Shown piece by piece: positions 21,646 to 34,479 of a DNA stretch of 64,000 nucleotides. Source of the stretch: Pyrrhoderma lamaoense (lineage: Eukaryota; Basidiomycota; Agaricomycetes; Hymenochaetales; Hymenochaetaceae); the NCBI GenBank assembly GCA_002794735.1, contig NBAZ01000015.1:434001-498000 (forward strand). Reading direction: 5' to 3'. Within the stretch, counting starts at the first letter, position 1. Every line of letters begins with the position of its first letter. The notes under the pieces were generated by a model. That model did no database searches. It saw only the letters and a program-made list of their open reading frames with translations, and was not told the DNA's origin. The position numbers and the translations under genes were made by a program.

Positions 21646-23073
21646 ATGTTCTGCTTCAAGTCTCTCTTTTTTTCTGTCTTCATTGCTACTGCTATTACTG
21701 CTCTCCCGCTCGAAAAGCGAATTGCCCAAGTTATTGCTGACTCAACGGCAGCTTGGGAACAAGCTTGTGTACGTTTTGAAATGTATGATCCATGCTACCG
21801 ACCATTACAAAACTAAGAATTTTATAGCTTGCTGCAGGTGGTGCAGAAAAGTGCAACCCGATCTCCCAGACTGCATTCACAAGTTTGCTCGCTGCCGGTG
21901 GTAACTGTGATCAGCAGGATGCTGCAGACTCGATGATCGATCTGGCGAAACAACTAAATAACGACGCAGATATGATTCGTCTTACTCAGATATTTGTTCA
22001 GCAACCAAGAAATGCCGTAAGTAGAACAGAAGATATTGAATGTTGATGTACATATTGAAATTGAAAATTTTCATCAGCCCGACAGTCTTCAAGTTCCCTA
22101 CTGCCAAGTCGCCCCGAAGAATGCTGAGCTCAATGGCTTCTTCCACTGTCAGTTTGCAGGATCTGACTTTACCAAATTCAGTGGTGACCAAACTGGAAAT
22201 CTTCCGTTGGGTCTTACTGCTGTTAACCCTCCGGGATCATGCCCTGCTAAGACGGATGGGCCAGTTCCTGATGGTGTCCAACTAAACACCCTAGTACAAA
22301 GCCCCGGAATACCCGAAGGTGGTGCTGCGTATGTATTGCACACCGTTGTCAACTAAGTATCAATCTAACGTTGTTTTTCAAGAGGTGCTTCTGCCGGTAC
22401 TGTCGGAGCGAACTCTGGCTCTAAGGACGCCGGAGCTGCAAGTGCCACATCTGCTGCTGGAACTACCGTTTCTGGTATGTGCTTCGTCATTGCTTCATCC
22501 CCTCCCTGGGATGTGGAGAAATATTATCGCTTAACTAGTTGCTATATTTAGACTCATCATCTACTTCTGCTGCTATCGCAACTGCCTCTGCTTCTTCGAC
22601 TGCACCTGCCGGTGCCAAACCCTTTACTCTTCGTAAGTTAAGGGCCACCTTTTTAGTTGAAATGATGAATTGATAAGATCTATATACTATTGAACACGGT
22701 AACAGAGAATGGACTTGACGCACAGAAAGGTAACGCGGAAGCAGCGACGCTCTCAGCCGGATCGGCATGCACAGATGGTGAGACTGTATGTGCTGGTACT
22801 GAAGTTGGTCAGTGCGTCGGCGGAAAGCTTGTTACTACTGCTTGTTCAAGTGGAACGCAATGCTTTATTCTCCCACTTGTGAACAAGGCCGGAACTGTAA
22901 GCCTTTTTTTAGTCCTCTACCCCCATCTTGAGTCAGGGGTATCAATGAATCATATCATAACCTAATAATTTACTTACTTTATTTAATTTTAGTCTGCCGC
23001 TTGTACGACCGAGGACGATGCAGCTGCTCGTATCGCTGCGACCGGAGCAACCGGGGGTATCACTGGTGCTTAA
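21646..23073 (+). CDS. Secreted protein with Ser/Ala linker and Cys-rich C-terminal module
   Basis: Seven exons: 21646-21768, 21828-22016, 22078-22328, 22383-22474, 22552-22632, 22706-22896, 22993-23073; 335 aa and in frame throughout. A signal peptide (MFCFKSLFFSVFIATAITA) is followed by an N-terminal domain with pairs of Cys (residues about 40-150), a Gly/Ser/Ala/Thr-rich linker (about 180-240) and a C-terminal module CTDGETVCAGTEVGQCVGGK...TTACSSGTQCFILP...CTTEDDAAARIAATGATGG. The Cys spacing of the end module resembles chitin-binding CBM19-type modules, and the closing AARIAATGATGG is shared by secreted proteins of agaricomycetes I remember. Extracellular, possibly cell-wall associated; no catalytic motif. 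The linker is spread over several small exons. Confidence 0.8.
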
Positions 23074-24404
23074 TGAACAACTTCTAAAGAGACGAGAGAT
23101 GAGAAAAGTCTGGTGATTGATATTCATGTATAACTTTGTTGATCTTTATGAAAGATCTTTAAGATATCCACTGTTACGAAGAAGGTATCCATGAGGTACT
23201 ACCTCATCACTTTTTTAATTATATTTATTCACTTGCTCCTGTACGGTTCATCATCTAGCATGTATCAATTACTACCTACCTACGTTTCATTCAATACAAA
23301 CTATAGATTATTATATCATAGATGCATCTCTACAGCAAACAAGAAATTGTTCTAGACTTCCTTTTGGAATGCTAAAAGTTAATGATACATTGTGCCTAAC
23401 CCATGCGTAACTCAAGAGAGCAGAGAAAGAAGCTATCGTGTGCCTACCTAAAGATTGATATAACGAGGCACGCCATCATTAATTGATGCTTGGAATAGAA
23501 GAAAACAGTTGATTTAGTTCAACCATTGATATATTTTAGTACTGTAGCTATGGTATTCTGCTAAGCTAATGTTAATGTTATAGTATTGACGTATTAGATT
23601 GAGATTGAGGGATGAAAGCAAAAGAACGAGAAAGAGAGAAAAGGGAGGTTACCAAGAGGATTAAAATAGACAGAAAAACAATATAGCGTTAGACAAAAAC
23701 AGAGGAGAAAACAAGAAAGCTTGTTAGTGTAGCCCGAAGATCGAGCGAAAGCAGGATACAGAATGATAGCATCAGACAGATTGATTGACCCCCTTTTCAA
23801 CTATCGACAACATGACTTTGTCTTCCTCCTTATATCAGGCAACAACAACAGGTAACCGAGTGGGAACCAACAAAGATATGAACAAAGATACCGAGAAGTA
23901 GAAAATTTGGGATCAAAAACAAATGTAGAAGGTCCGTAATATCACAAAGGAAGAATAACGCAGCCTAAGCTCCCAATTGAGTAAGATTTTTACTTTGAAA
24001 GATATTGAGTCAGAGAGAAAAGATGCTTTGAAAATGAAAAATCCCTCTGTAGGAGCGCCACAAGGGTATGATACAGATGCAGCCGTTCCGTCCATGTGAA
24101 TGAGAATGAGACAGATCGAAAAACATAGGGAATGGAACAGGCTCCTTTTTTGACTCCTTTTTTGATACATTTCTATCATTCCTAGACTTCTTTCGTTCTG
24201 AGTTCCACCAAGCTTCATAGTAGTTTATCTTGCTTCAATCAATGTCCACCGATTCTACGCGTCTAAGTCTATCGCATCCCTTATCGTAATTCCATCCCCA
24301 GACAGAATACCTTGAACCCCTCAACAAGAAAATATAAATAACCGCATCGCTGCACAACCGTAGTATGAGATAGTAATTTCCACTATCTACCCCCAACATC
24401 CACA
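23074..24404. other. Intergenic between convergent genes
   Basis: 1.3 kb, AT-rich. Short ORFs here have no family features. No repeat or RNA gene seen. Confidence 0.5.
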
Positions 24405-27400
24405 TCATACAAGAGCTTTGATCAACATTCCTTCTAGCCTTAAAAACTCAGGCACGACACTGGCATACGCTAAGAATGCATCGACATCCGGGTCAGCCAC
24501 TTTTGACCACCCAAGTTGAGCCTCGGCATCTGCAGTTGGAAGCGCACCCACCGGTGTCAAAGGAGTAATACCACTCGAATTAGCTCCTGCACCGACCACA
24601 CCTTCCGTGGGTGTTGCAGCACCAGGCCCATTGGGTGATGCACCTTGCATCCCTGGAGCACCAGCCAGTCCACTAGTAACGCTTCCACTGATAAATGACG
24701 TATCAGGTGAAGTGAGCGCTGTGAATGTGCTCCCACCTGCACTTACTACAGGAGAGACAGACAGAGCAGAGATACTTGTCGCGAGAGAGGATCCTGTAGC
24801 AGTACGAACTCGTGGAGGAGGGGTCGTCGCAGATGACGCATTCAATCCTCCGATTCCAGGCGATAGAGCACCAGATTTTCCTGCACCATATCCTTCTTCT
24901 TCCTCTTCGTCTTCCTCTATCAGTACATCTGCACCAATCCCACTTCGTTGACTCTTCAAGTAAGGTGAAGGTGAGTGCGTTCCAGATCCAGCAGCACCAC
25001 CTGCACCGGTAGAAGTAGCAGCGCCAGCGCTTGCATTTTGCTTGGACCGTAGACCGACAGTAGCGTTATACCTCCTAGCTAACAATCGTCTCACCTCATC
25101 TTCAAACGTGACCGGACTCGGGCTCGCCGCGTTTCCAGCGCGGTCCCGTGACCACGCCCAACGCGCGACGTACGCGCCTCCTAGTGCAGCGCGGCTCGCG
25201 AAACCTGGAGCGGGAGCATTTCGGTGTGCGGCGGCAAATTGTGCGGGAGGACCAGAAATGTTCCCTGGGCCTGAGGGTGCGACGGCGTGTGCTGAGTCTA
25301 GCTGTGTTTGTGGGATGAAAATAGGGGCATTGAAGACGTCTCCGAGGAGATTGACAACAGACGGGAAGTTGGCTGCGGCTCCCGTTACGATGAGTCGGCG
25401 CGGAAGTGGGATTGTAGAGTAAGGGTCAAAGGGAAGATTAGGGCCTGCGATAGAGATCGATGGTTGCTGTTGACCCGTAGATGCGCCCTTTGTTCCAGAA
25501 AAGAGGTTTGATGACCGCATACGTGAATACCGAATCCGAAAAGAGAGAACTTGTGATTCAAGCAAACAGCGAGGGTTAGCTCGTAGGTCGCGGAACTCAT
25601 TAGTTTTCACCCCATTCTCAAACCGGAAAATACCTTTGACATGAGAGAAGGGGTAGGATTCTGCCTGAAGATGCCAGAAGCTGAATAATTTATCATCAAG
25701 CCTGCAAAACAAAATCGAGCAAAAGGGTGTCAGCTCAAGTATTCTCATGCATTTATCAAAATTCTCTCTTTAGAAATGAGAGACTCACCCAATTGAGCCC
25801 CCTGGCGGCACGATGGCTACCAGCCGGTCGAACGCACTCCAACTCTTTGTGTACATGTCACGAACGAGGGCACGAGGAACATCACCATTTCTGTTTGTGG
25901 GCGTTAAGTATGGATAATCAAAATCAGCGATGATACTCAAGACACACATACCTGCTCATTAGCATAGCAATATATCTACGCTTCTCAGTTGGTTCTTGGG
26001 CGGGGTGAGGGAAAAGTGTATACAGACGATTAGGAAGGTACTGAGGTGCAGTCGTAAGCATAATGTCCATGGGACCAAATGACAGCACAGCATCAGAAGG
26101 TGCAGGGGTTAAAGAAAGGTACGTCGAAAGATAATCAGAAGTAAACGGTAGTAAAATAGTATCTAGAGAGCTCATCGATGAGTAAACATGTACAGAGGTT
26201 AATCGGAGCTGAGTTATAAGGTACACGTACCAGGACTAAATCCATATCGGTCTACGAAATAGGAGGAAATATTTCCAACTTTTCTGCCTCCAGCTGTGTC
26301 CACCTCTCCAAGCATAAGTTTTAATCTCCCTGCATGCTCAAATGCAGGTGAGCCGGCGACGATCTCTAATACAGCATCGTCCCATTGTCTTGTAGGGTGA
26401 TTCCACATCCCCGTCGCGCACGCCTCACTCTCTGCGGTCGGAGCCCAGGCACCTAAAAGAAGACTGCACAACATCGTACTCGCTAATGAGAGTCTTCCTG
26501 TGCGATGCCATACATCAGGCTGGGTCTCTCGCATCCTCAGTGCATGCGCAGCAACGAGAGAGGCATGAGCTGGAGTTCCCAGGCGTGCGGCGGTTGCATC
26601 AGGTCCACCCAGGGCATGTTCCAGGGCCAGAGCTTGAGTGAGTGTAGATGTGTCCTGTGCGACCGGCGTATTTGGAAGAGAAAATGGGGTGCCAGAAGCA
26701 AATAGATGCTCATGTATAGTTTTATTTGGATCCGTAAAAAAGAGAAGTGGAGCTGGTAATGAACTTTTCCACCAGACGCAGGCATGCTATAGATACGAGT
26801 TTTTGTAAGTATCAAACCATCCAATTTTTACGTGAGAAAAGTAGTTGCATGAAGATATGAAGATATTGTAGGTATTTGAGATTATTAATGCATATAGACC
26901 ATTACTTTAGCAAAAGACTAACCTGAGCCGCACCACCTATTGATTTTATCTTTGAGAGGTCAAAATTGTGATTAAGTTTTGTGAGCAACAGGTCTGATTG
27001 TATAGAATTTAGAATTTGGCCAATTTAGCTTAATATAGATGATTACACACCAAGAGCCTTAATCCACATCTCTACAGGCGTTGTGTAAGCCTCTCCTGGC
27101 GTCGTGAAAATACCGCCATGTGTCCTACATCATCGACGAGCACAAGAAATACGATCCAAGAGGAGATACGTGTTAAAAAACCACAATTAAGCATTACGAG
27201 TCATCGTCAGCATCTACGTATTATTATGGAAGTAAAAATAGAAGACGGCAAAGAACGCACGTCCCAGAAACGAAAGAAAAGGATTATTAAGTTATACGCA
27301 CTGAAATTCACTAAGCTCAGTGTCAAAATCTACGAGCTCGACACCAACAACGTCAAGCTGCTCGTCAACGATGGCAGCACGTAGCTGGTCTGTTGCCAGC

Positions 27401-27441
27401 TCAAAACCCAGAAAATGAGCGGTTGGAGATCTTGATGACAT
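24405..27441 (-). CDS. D-xylulose kinase (FGGY family) with a long low-complexity insertion
   Basis: Seven exons on minus: 27441-27302, 27124-27051, 26993-26923, 26786-26231, 26162-25952, 25890-25789, 25701-24405; 816 aa, exact multiple of three, no break. Phosphorylates D-xylulose to xylulose 5-phosphate, linking pentose use to the pentose phosphate pathway, in the cytosol. N-terminal LGFELATDQLRAAIVDE (phosphate binding), GGIFTTPGEAYTTPVEMWIK, IGGAAQQHACVWW, GRLSLASTMLCSLLLG, and the second-lobe blocks LSFGPMDIML, LDDKLFSFWHLQAESYPFSH and VNEFRDLRANPRCLLESQ-like sequence match fungal xylulokinases. Unusual: between the segment FEDEVRRLLARR and the C-terminal VPEFLRLEGMLIKAL lies a stretch of about 200 residues rich in Ser/Gly/Ala/Thr with an acidic run of Asp/Glu. 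Fungal enzymes are usually about 570-620 aa. Confidence 0.9.
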
Positions 27442-29851
27442 CTCTTTCTCTCTCCGTTACCTTCTTCTCGATGGGAGGACTTTACCACAAACGCAACGGT
27501 AGAGCACACACAAAAGCACGCGCAAACACACGAAAGATGGGTGGATAGAAGTAGCTAGCTTGTAGCCCAAAATCTTCTGCGTGTTCTCTGTTTTGATTTT
27601 TTACGTCCCTTGTCGTCACGTCCGCGTGTCAACGACAGAGACAGATTTTGGGCGAGAGATGGGTGTAAAGAACAGGGTTCCTTATGTTCCGTATCACCGA
27701 CTCGTTTTTATTTCTATCCTCCTCTTCTTCGATTCCGTTCTTGAGGGCTCGATCGTGTAAATCAAATCTCTCGTGCAAACCAAAAAATCCCTCCGCTTCG
27801 CTGAAACCCCAGGGTCCTTTAACCTTTTTTTGTCCCTTTTTTTTCTCCTCTAGACTCTTTCTTTTGCTCCCTCTTCTCGGAGATGGAGATGTCGATTTCC
27901 TCCTGATGAAGATGATGATGAGATTTCTTTTTTTTTCCACGGAAATTTTGGTTCCGTGGAACTGATTTTCCCAACTCTGTTCGTAACTCTGTTGTCTGCT
28001 TCGATCCCTCTTTCTTTCCGGATTACGTGTAAACTAAGTTATTCATTAGTAATTTTATTACTTTACTATCCACTCGGGTTATCGGTCTTAGATCCTTATT
28101 TTCTCCGTAGACTCCCCTACCCCTCGGCAACAAAAGTACCCGCAATCAAACAATGGGAACTTTGTCATTAGCTTACTCCATATAAGGAAGCATGCTTTTT
28201 ATGGGTAGTCATAGCCATAATGAGAATTGGATTGCTAGAGCTCGCCGTAATTGGAAATTTAAATACCAAAGTGGTGAAAAGGTGTTAACAATTTATAAAA
28301 TACAAAAAAATGAGTATATCCCATCAATATCTTACATAATCACATCAGATTAAATTCAGAAATTCCAGAACCGAGAGGCAAGTTCAGTCAATCCTTTTTC
28401 TGTGCTTGCTCGTTTATCAGTTTCCCCATAAAATAAATAGCAATCGTGTTTTGATCTTCTAATGAATGAGGCCTCAATCAATCAATTTGTCTTAGGCTGG
28501 CTCAGCGATATCTAATATTACTTCTTAATTGTATCTTAGTGGTATTTCTCTATGCTATACATTATTACTATATCCGTACGAAGGAGATACCAGAAGATCA
28601 AAAACAGTTTTTGTAGTACGAATAACTCAATATACTCCCGGAGACTTGCGTGTGGCGTACATCTATCCATATGCCAGGCACATCGATAAGTAGTAAATTC
28701 AACTTGGAAGACAAGATCTCTGATGGTGGAGTCCTCAGCTCTGTGGACTCCAACCTCTTAATGCAGCCCTTCATAATCTCTATGACTATATCATAATGTT
28801 CTATATGATTTAACCAACAACCTAATCCTGACATAAGTCAGCATCCTGTGAGTCTCTACTTGTGCCTACCGATGGATTTCTAAACAACATACCGAGGCGT
28901 GCCTGAGCCCCGGTACGCTTATTTTAATGACTTTACCTACTTAATGGTACCACTACGTGGTTTTTCAAGTTGCTTCGCTGAGTATATTTCAGTACACCCG
29001 GTTTTACTCATCAACGCTTGGCTCCATGTTTAATAAATCGAGCTTGAGAGATGCAAGTGGATAATCTCTCCAGAAAGAGATTCTACGAAGAAGGAAAATC
29101 CAAAGTACTATATGGACTAGGACACTATATTGAAATGGCTAACACCGAGGTAACGGGATCGATTGCTTCTTAATGCACTGCGAATCTATGATCTCCTATC
29201 CGCTAGACGAATATCATGCATTGACAGTGGGCGGTATCTTAGTTCAAACTGAGAAGTATCGCGGGAGAGTCACGAGAGGATCATCAATGATCAATCTAGA
29301 ACTCATATACTGATGCCTGAGTATCAGATAATAATGTCATATAGCACACTACTACTTTGAATCTTCTTTATCATTTGCAGATAAATAATCAGGATTTGTA
29401 GATGCCCCGTTTGAGACCTCACATAACACTTGATAACTAGGTAATTTCTACCCTGTGCCTTCCAAGAAGTGAACGTCAAACGTCCTCAAATCCGCTAGAT
29501 GTGGGCCTCTGTATGGTTCACCACCCTTTTTTTGTACTAGATCCATGACTAAGTTGTCTACTTTATAAAAAGACGGAAAGGACTGAACCACGGTGACTCA
29601 TATATGCGATTTTCTGATAATCTTATGTACTTGTAAGGGGAGCCTTATCTCATAAGTAAAGTTCAAGCAGTCTCATTATCGACCTCATATCTCTTTACAC
29701 ACATATTTTTCATTCATAATTATTAACACCAAGCATCAATTCAACTACCTTCGACCTGTGCGATAATGAAGCTATGGTTTAGAGCTTCGGAAGTAGTTAT
29801 AACAGATTCACTTACGGTTCCATAACCTTCCGGAATTCCAACTTGCCATTA
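27442..29851. other. 2.4-kb intergenic region with a pyrimidine-rich tract
   Basis: Upstream of xylulokinase. 27680-27950 is CT-rich on the plus strand (GA-rich on minus) and gives spurious low-complexity ORFs. The rest is AT-rich. A minus ORF at 28598-28834 has no supporting features. Nothing else recognised. Confidence 0.45.
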
Positions 29852-30174
29852 CTAGAGCATCTTATGCTGTAGGAAGGCTGCAGATCTATAAGACAGCTGT
29901 GAGTATGCGCGAGTTGCAGAGTAGTCTTATAAATTACTTACTCCAAGTCCTACTTCACCAATTACGGGGATTATAATCGTAAGATTAGGATTGCAAACAT
30001 CGGGGATGAGCATGTTATAACTTGAGATGGTGGGGGGAGAGCGACTCCAATAGGCAAAGGGGAGATAAGGCAGACATTTTCGATGTTTTGCCGTGCCTCG
30101 AGACGTGCGACAGGATTTGCGGCAACCAATGCGAGAGATGAGGCTACAACAAGTATCTTGTCGAGGGAGAACAT
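29852..30174 (-). CDS. Small secreted protein, candidate effector-type
   Basis: Exon 1 30174-29942, 45-nt intron, exon 2 29896-29852; 92 aa if one base is added in the G6 run 30032-30037. Starts with a clear signal peptide (MFSLDKILVVASSLALVAA) followed by NPVARLEARQ, a likely Kex2-type or signal-peptidase region, then a mature peptide of about 65 residues with two Cys (ENVCLISPLPIG; MLIPDVCNPNLTIIIPVIG) and the end AAFLQHKML. No known domain. Without the correction the frame continues only to 29971. Secretion is well supported; the job is unknown. Confidence 0.5.
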
Positions 30175-32834
30175 ATTATCTGAGTAGGATGTGCCTGCAA
30201 ACTAGTAGTAGTACTTCCTAGAGAGCTGGAGTACTGAGAAATGTCTTACTCCGAAGCCCTCTTTTAAGTGTTTTCTGGACTATGTTTGGTGCTATTTGTG
30301 AGTCAAGCCAAAATAAATATCGACGGATGTGCGGAAGGAAGAAAGTGAGAATGAGATCTTTTTTCGGATGGAAATGACTTTGTAAGTCATGATGGTGATG
30401 TGTAGGCATCTAGGAGAGCATCCATACTATACAGTATGAAATTTCGGACTACTGAACCTGTCAGTTCATAAATCAAACATTTGCAATTTTGTGAGCGCTA
30501 ATACAGTTAATTGGCTGCTAGAAACAATAACGATAACATATTGAGTATCGCTGCTGTTATGTTCAATCAGAGGACATTTGATCCTGAGTTCATGTTGAAT
30601 TTGCGTAATCAAGGAAATGATCAGATCTTGCCTCATATATCAAAGTATCTCTGCAGCATTTGCACGCTGTTAGACCCGAAAGTGTCAGGTGATTCCGACA
30701 TCATAAGATCTTTGAGTCGAGTAGGAAAAAAAGCATTTTCCAGAACAAAAGAAATCGATAGTTCCCAAAAGTGACATCCTTATTTTCACTTTTGGGGCGA
30801 GCTACGCGTAAGGATACAAGTTCGGTCGTATCAAATGCAGAAAAATGAGGAAAGTTGTTTTTTTGACATTGCATCATCAAGGAGAAGCAAGATTTTGTTT
30901 CAGTTCTTCATTAATACCTTCATATAATGAGCTCCGGTACGTCGTGATGCTTGCATAAGGTTGTCTTTTCCCAAGAATTCAAGGATGGATAGAGCAGCGT
31001 GACGAGCTGATTCGAACCATCAAAATATGCATTGTTGATACTGTTCCTGTTATGTCGTAACTGGTACTAAAGGGGAAGCTCAGAGGACCCCAACTGTTGG
31101 GTTAACCTCGATATGTTTTGGCTTTTCCCGAAACGTCCGATCGGAAAAAGACTGAAGAATACATGTTTATTTTGACCCGATAATATATCCAATCATATCA
31201 TTTCCATAGTAGCCGTATCATATGGAACATGCATATAATATATGGCTAAGATCCAGCATCTACCGGTACAAGCAAACAGAAAGGGAGTTTTCAAGTTTCC
31301 AACTCAAGATCCTGATATGTCCCAGAACATTTTTTTATATATTTTAAAATCTAAAATTGTTCAGCAAGACACTCTGACATTGTAATTCACCGTCTCAATA
31401 AGCGAATACAACGGACCGGTAGACACAAGTTACAAGCGAGCAGATTGGTGGATCCTAGATATCATATAAAAATCTAATTAGTGAAAGTTTTAACCAAAGA
31501 ATAGAGAGGAGTAGATCTTACTAGCTTCGGCATAACGTTGTAACCAGGGCTATCACTAGAAAAAGACCTTCACTCGACCAATGTAGAGAAATACAACCAC
31601 ATACACAGCACGAAGAAAAAAAACATCCGTCATATAACATTGACTCTTGACCCCGTGGTACACATGACCAGCATTCACGAAACCTCGCGGGAAGCCCCGT
31701 TTGCCTATAGAATATCAGAAAATCATATTAATTATTGAAAAATAAGATGATGCAGTTTTGACGCTCTTCTACATTTCATGCCTGTAGCTGTGACAACCTC
31801 TCATGAAGCTCCGTATGGATTTGATGCTTACTTTCAGTTTATCCATAAGGCTCTCGACTAACTCCTTTATCTTGTAGCGAAGAAACATAATCTCCTCAAG
31901 GTGACTCAAATCGGATTTCATAACGGGGGATTAGTGCTTCATCACGTTTCCTTTACATTTCTGCCGTCAAGGAGGCGCAAAATTTTCATATAAGAGTGTC
32001 AATATTCTAGCACCCATTCTTCGTCATACAAGAATCATATGTCCCGATGTTCCAAACATTTGGATTCCGTTTCATATAGGTCAATCCGACTCTTTATTTA
32101 GAACTGTATCACTTTATCAGCTGCAAAAGATACCCCTCGTGATTTGCTGTTGAGTATACTGCCAGAAATCTAGCTAACTAGCCAATTCGGTAGTTGACTT
32201 AGAGCTATATACGCACCTTAAAAATCATGTACCAACCGGCAAGCTATGCACGGTAAAGTTCCTTCGAGGCTTATGCTATTTCAAGTCTTTTAGTAAGTTC
32301 GAGAGTGAATCGGAAGGCTTGTGATGCCATCTTTCTTAGTCTTCACGAATATATTTGAATACATTTAAGAAGATGGGTGGCTTGGGTTCGGCAATTGCAC
32401 GTTATAGAAACGTAAAACTAATAAAAGGGACTGTTTTCGAAAAGCTGAGATTTTAGATAAGCTTGGAAAGTTTTAAATTTCCTCTGCAAAAATTCCAAAA
32501 AAATAGATGTAGCCCAAAATTAGTAAACTTCTCGAAATTAATGTTGAACAATTACATAAACAAAATTAGCCTAGTTTACAATGTTCAACAAGAAAGCTAA
32601 GTAAGAAGTTGATAGTCCGCGTCCATAATAACAGTGATGGATCTTATACACTAGTGAGCTATACATAGAAAAAAGGAACAAGAAACGAAATCAATGTTGG
32701 TATCAGCTCAACTCTGATGAGCTAGCTTTGAAAAAAATAAAGTCGATATCACAAAAATCGAATCAGTGATTGATTCGAACGCAACACTTTTCGCCTCTTC
32801 GTTATCGTTAGGTTACTTCACCCCACTAATCAGC
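30175..32834. other. 2.7-kb gene-poor AT-rich region
   Basis: No conserved coding stretch. An open frame at 30511-30774 lacks an ATG start and family features. No terminal repeats found. Could hold decayed sequence I cannot recognise. Confidence 0.45.
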
Positions 32835-33756
32835 CTATGAGAATCCGACTTGATCAATTCCCTCTGCACAGAGCCCGCAGCTGATACACTCCAAACAAGC
32901 TATGTTAAGAGTCAATCAGTAAGATGTTTGCCATTCAGATGTCAATAATGGGGATAATGCGGAACAGATAGAAACAAGGTTGCTTTAGTAGTGTAGAGAC
33001 ACAGTGATGTCATCCCTCTACACAAAGGCGCCGAATACCCAGAAGCATTGAAACCTTGTTTCAATATAGGAAAGGGTTCCACGAGAACTACGAAAGCATG
33101 TATAAAGATGATGAAAATAGACTGAAACGTACCAAGTCCGCCACAGCAGGCACATAGGTAACATGGGCAGCACAATGGGTTCTCGAAAGAGCCTTTACAA
33201 CACCATGCTGCTAACATGATTCCTAGTATGAGGCAGATGAATAGACCGACAAATACAATGATGAGATATACTATTTTGTAGAGGTTATCATCAGTTCATA
33301 CCCAAAAATTGGCAGGGAGGGGCACCCTAATAAGTACATCAGAAAAGACTCACATTTGTTCTTTACAAAGACACCATCTCCGTCACTTGAACTGTCAGTT
33401 CCAGAGCTCTGGCGCTTCCCCAACCCAGCTCCATTAGTGGCGCCGTCAACGGCAAGTCCAAATAATGTCTCCATATTGCATACTCCGGATAGAGCCATCA
33501 TTCCCAGAGATCCAACAAGCAAAAGTAGAGCAATTCCAGCCATATGAAGAAGTAGCTTTCTCCGACGGCGGTGGCATGAGGAATGGGTATTTGGGTTCGG
33601 GCATCCATCTTGCTCTTGTTCGTGGTTTCGTGAGCAGCAACGACGCTCTTGCTGTTGACATGGATTCGAAGACATATTCTCCTTTGATATAGAGAAGTCC
33701 ATGGTAGACTGCGGTAGCGGTTGGTATGCGGCCGTGGATTTGAAGAAGGCAGACAT
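32835..33756 (-). CDS. Cys-rich two-helix membrane protein
   Basis: Exons 33756-33354, 33270-33133 and 32899-32835; 201 aa, in frame. The N-terminal 65 residues are polar, with Cys/Arg pairs before the first helix (HMAGIALLLLVGSLGMMAL, about 72-90). A Ser/Asp-rich loop ends with KNK, then a second helix (LIIVFVGLFICLILGIMLAAW, about 136-157) is followed at once by a cluster of Cys (CCKGSFENPLCCPCYLCACC, then a segment ending CLECISCGLC). Juxtamembrane Cys clusters of this kind are usually S-acylated or bind metal. The CCPCYLCACCGGL string is familiar from unannotated basidiomycete proteins; function unknown. The second intron (about 230 nt) is long for this genome. Confidence 0.7.
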
Positions 33757-34479
33757 CGTTTCTGTACAAACGATCTGGTTGAGTGGGTCTTCCGAATAAG
33801 ATGAATGAGTCGCTAGGGTTTGCTTTCAGGTTAACTGGGCTGACCAGAAGACAGGAAAGAGACTTGAGTTTTCCTGAGTTATATTTGTGTAGAAATACAC
33901 CAAGATGGTGAGGGTATTGATGAAAGTACAATTTGCGGCGGTTGTCATATATTGAGTTTAAATTGGTTATTCGACCCGAAGTGCCGTGGCCCCGCAGCAA
34001 CAATTTACCAAATAGGGTAATTGTGGGCGCGTATCACTCAGGCGGAATAATTCTGAAATTCATTTTTGGTATCCATAGCTGTGCATCTTCCTGTGCTACG
34101 CAGCAGCAAAAACCGCTGCTGCGTTAGCCTGGAGATATCCGGGAAAAAACACCTTTCTTCCCACCTTTCGCCAAGACTTATTGTCTGTGAACAGCATGGA
34201 CAGGACACAAGGATCTCACGATGGGACATTTAATCTTGTGTGCTCTTGTTCTTTACTAGTACAGGTTATAAACTATGTACAGATTATACGGGAAAATCAA
34301 AACTGGGGATCCGACTAGTAGTACATTACAGATTCGCTGGATTGGTAGCCCAGCACCACTTCCATGTGTTGAATCTGATTTGGCAAAAAGACGTAGCACC
34401 AAGACGAATGTCACTCAATAATCTGACAGGTTTGGTTAGGGGGCTGAGTTGGCAGTCCACAAGGAAATGAAAAGACTGA
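33757..34479. other. Intergenic region
   Basis: 720 bp between the 5' end of the Cys-rich membrane protein and the 3' end of the lectin gene. No feature seen. Confidence 0.5.

Noticed and set aside
27629..27965. Overlapping ORFs on both strands with Lys/Glu or Ser/Leu-rich products
   Set aside because: Direct products of a polypyrimidine/polypurine tract; no start context, intron pattern or family features.
28598..28834. 78-codon minus-strand ORF
   Set aside because: No domain features, no plausible flanking exons, in an AT-rich region where such ORFs occur by chance.
30511..30774. Open frame of about 87 codons on plus
   Set aside because: Begins at TTG, no in-frame upstream ATG exon found and no recognisable family; may be chance or a relic.
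30985..31030. Possible tRNA T-arm (GGTTCGAATC on minus)
   Set aside because: The flanking bases do not form a five-pair stem and no acceptor or anticodon stems fit.
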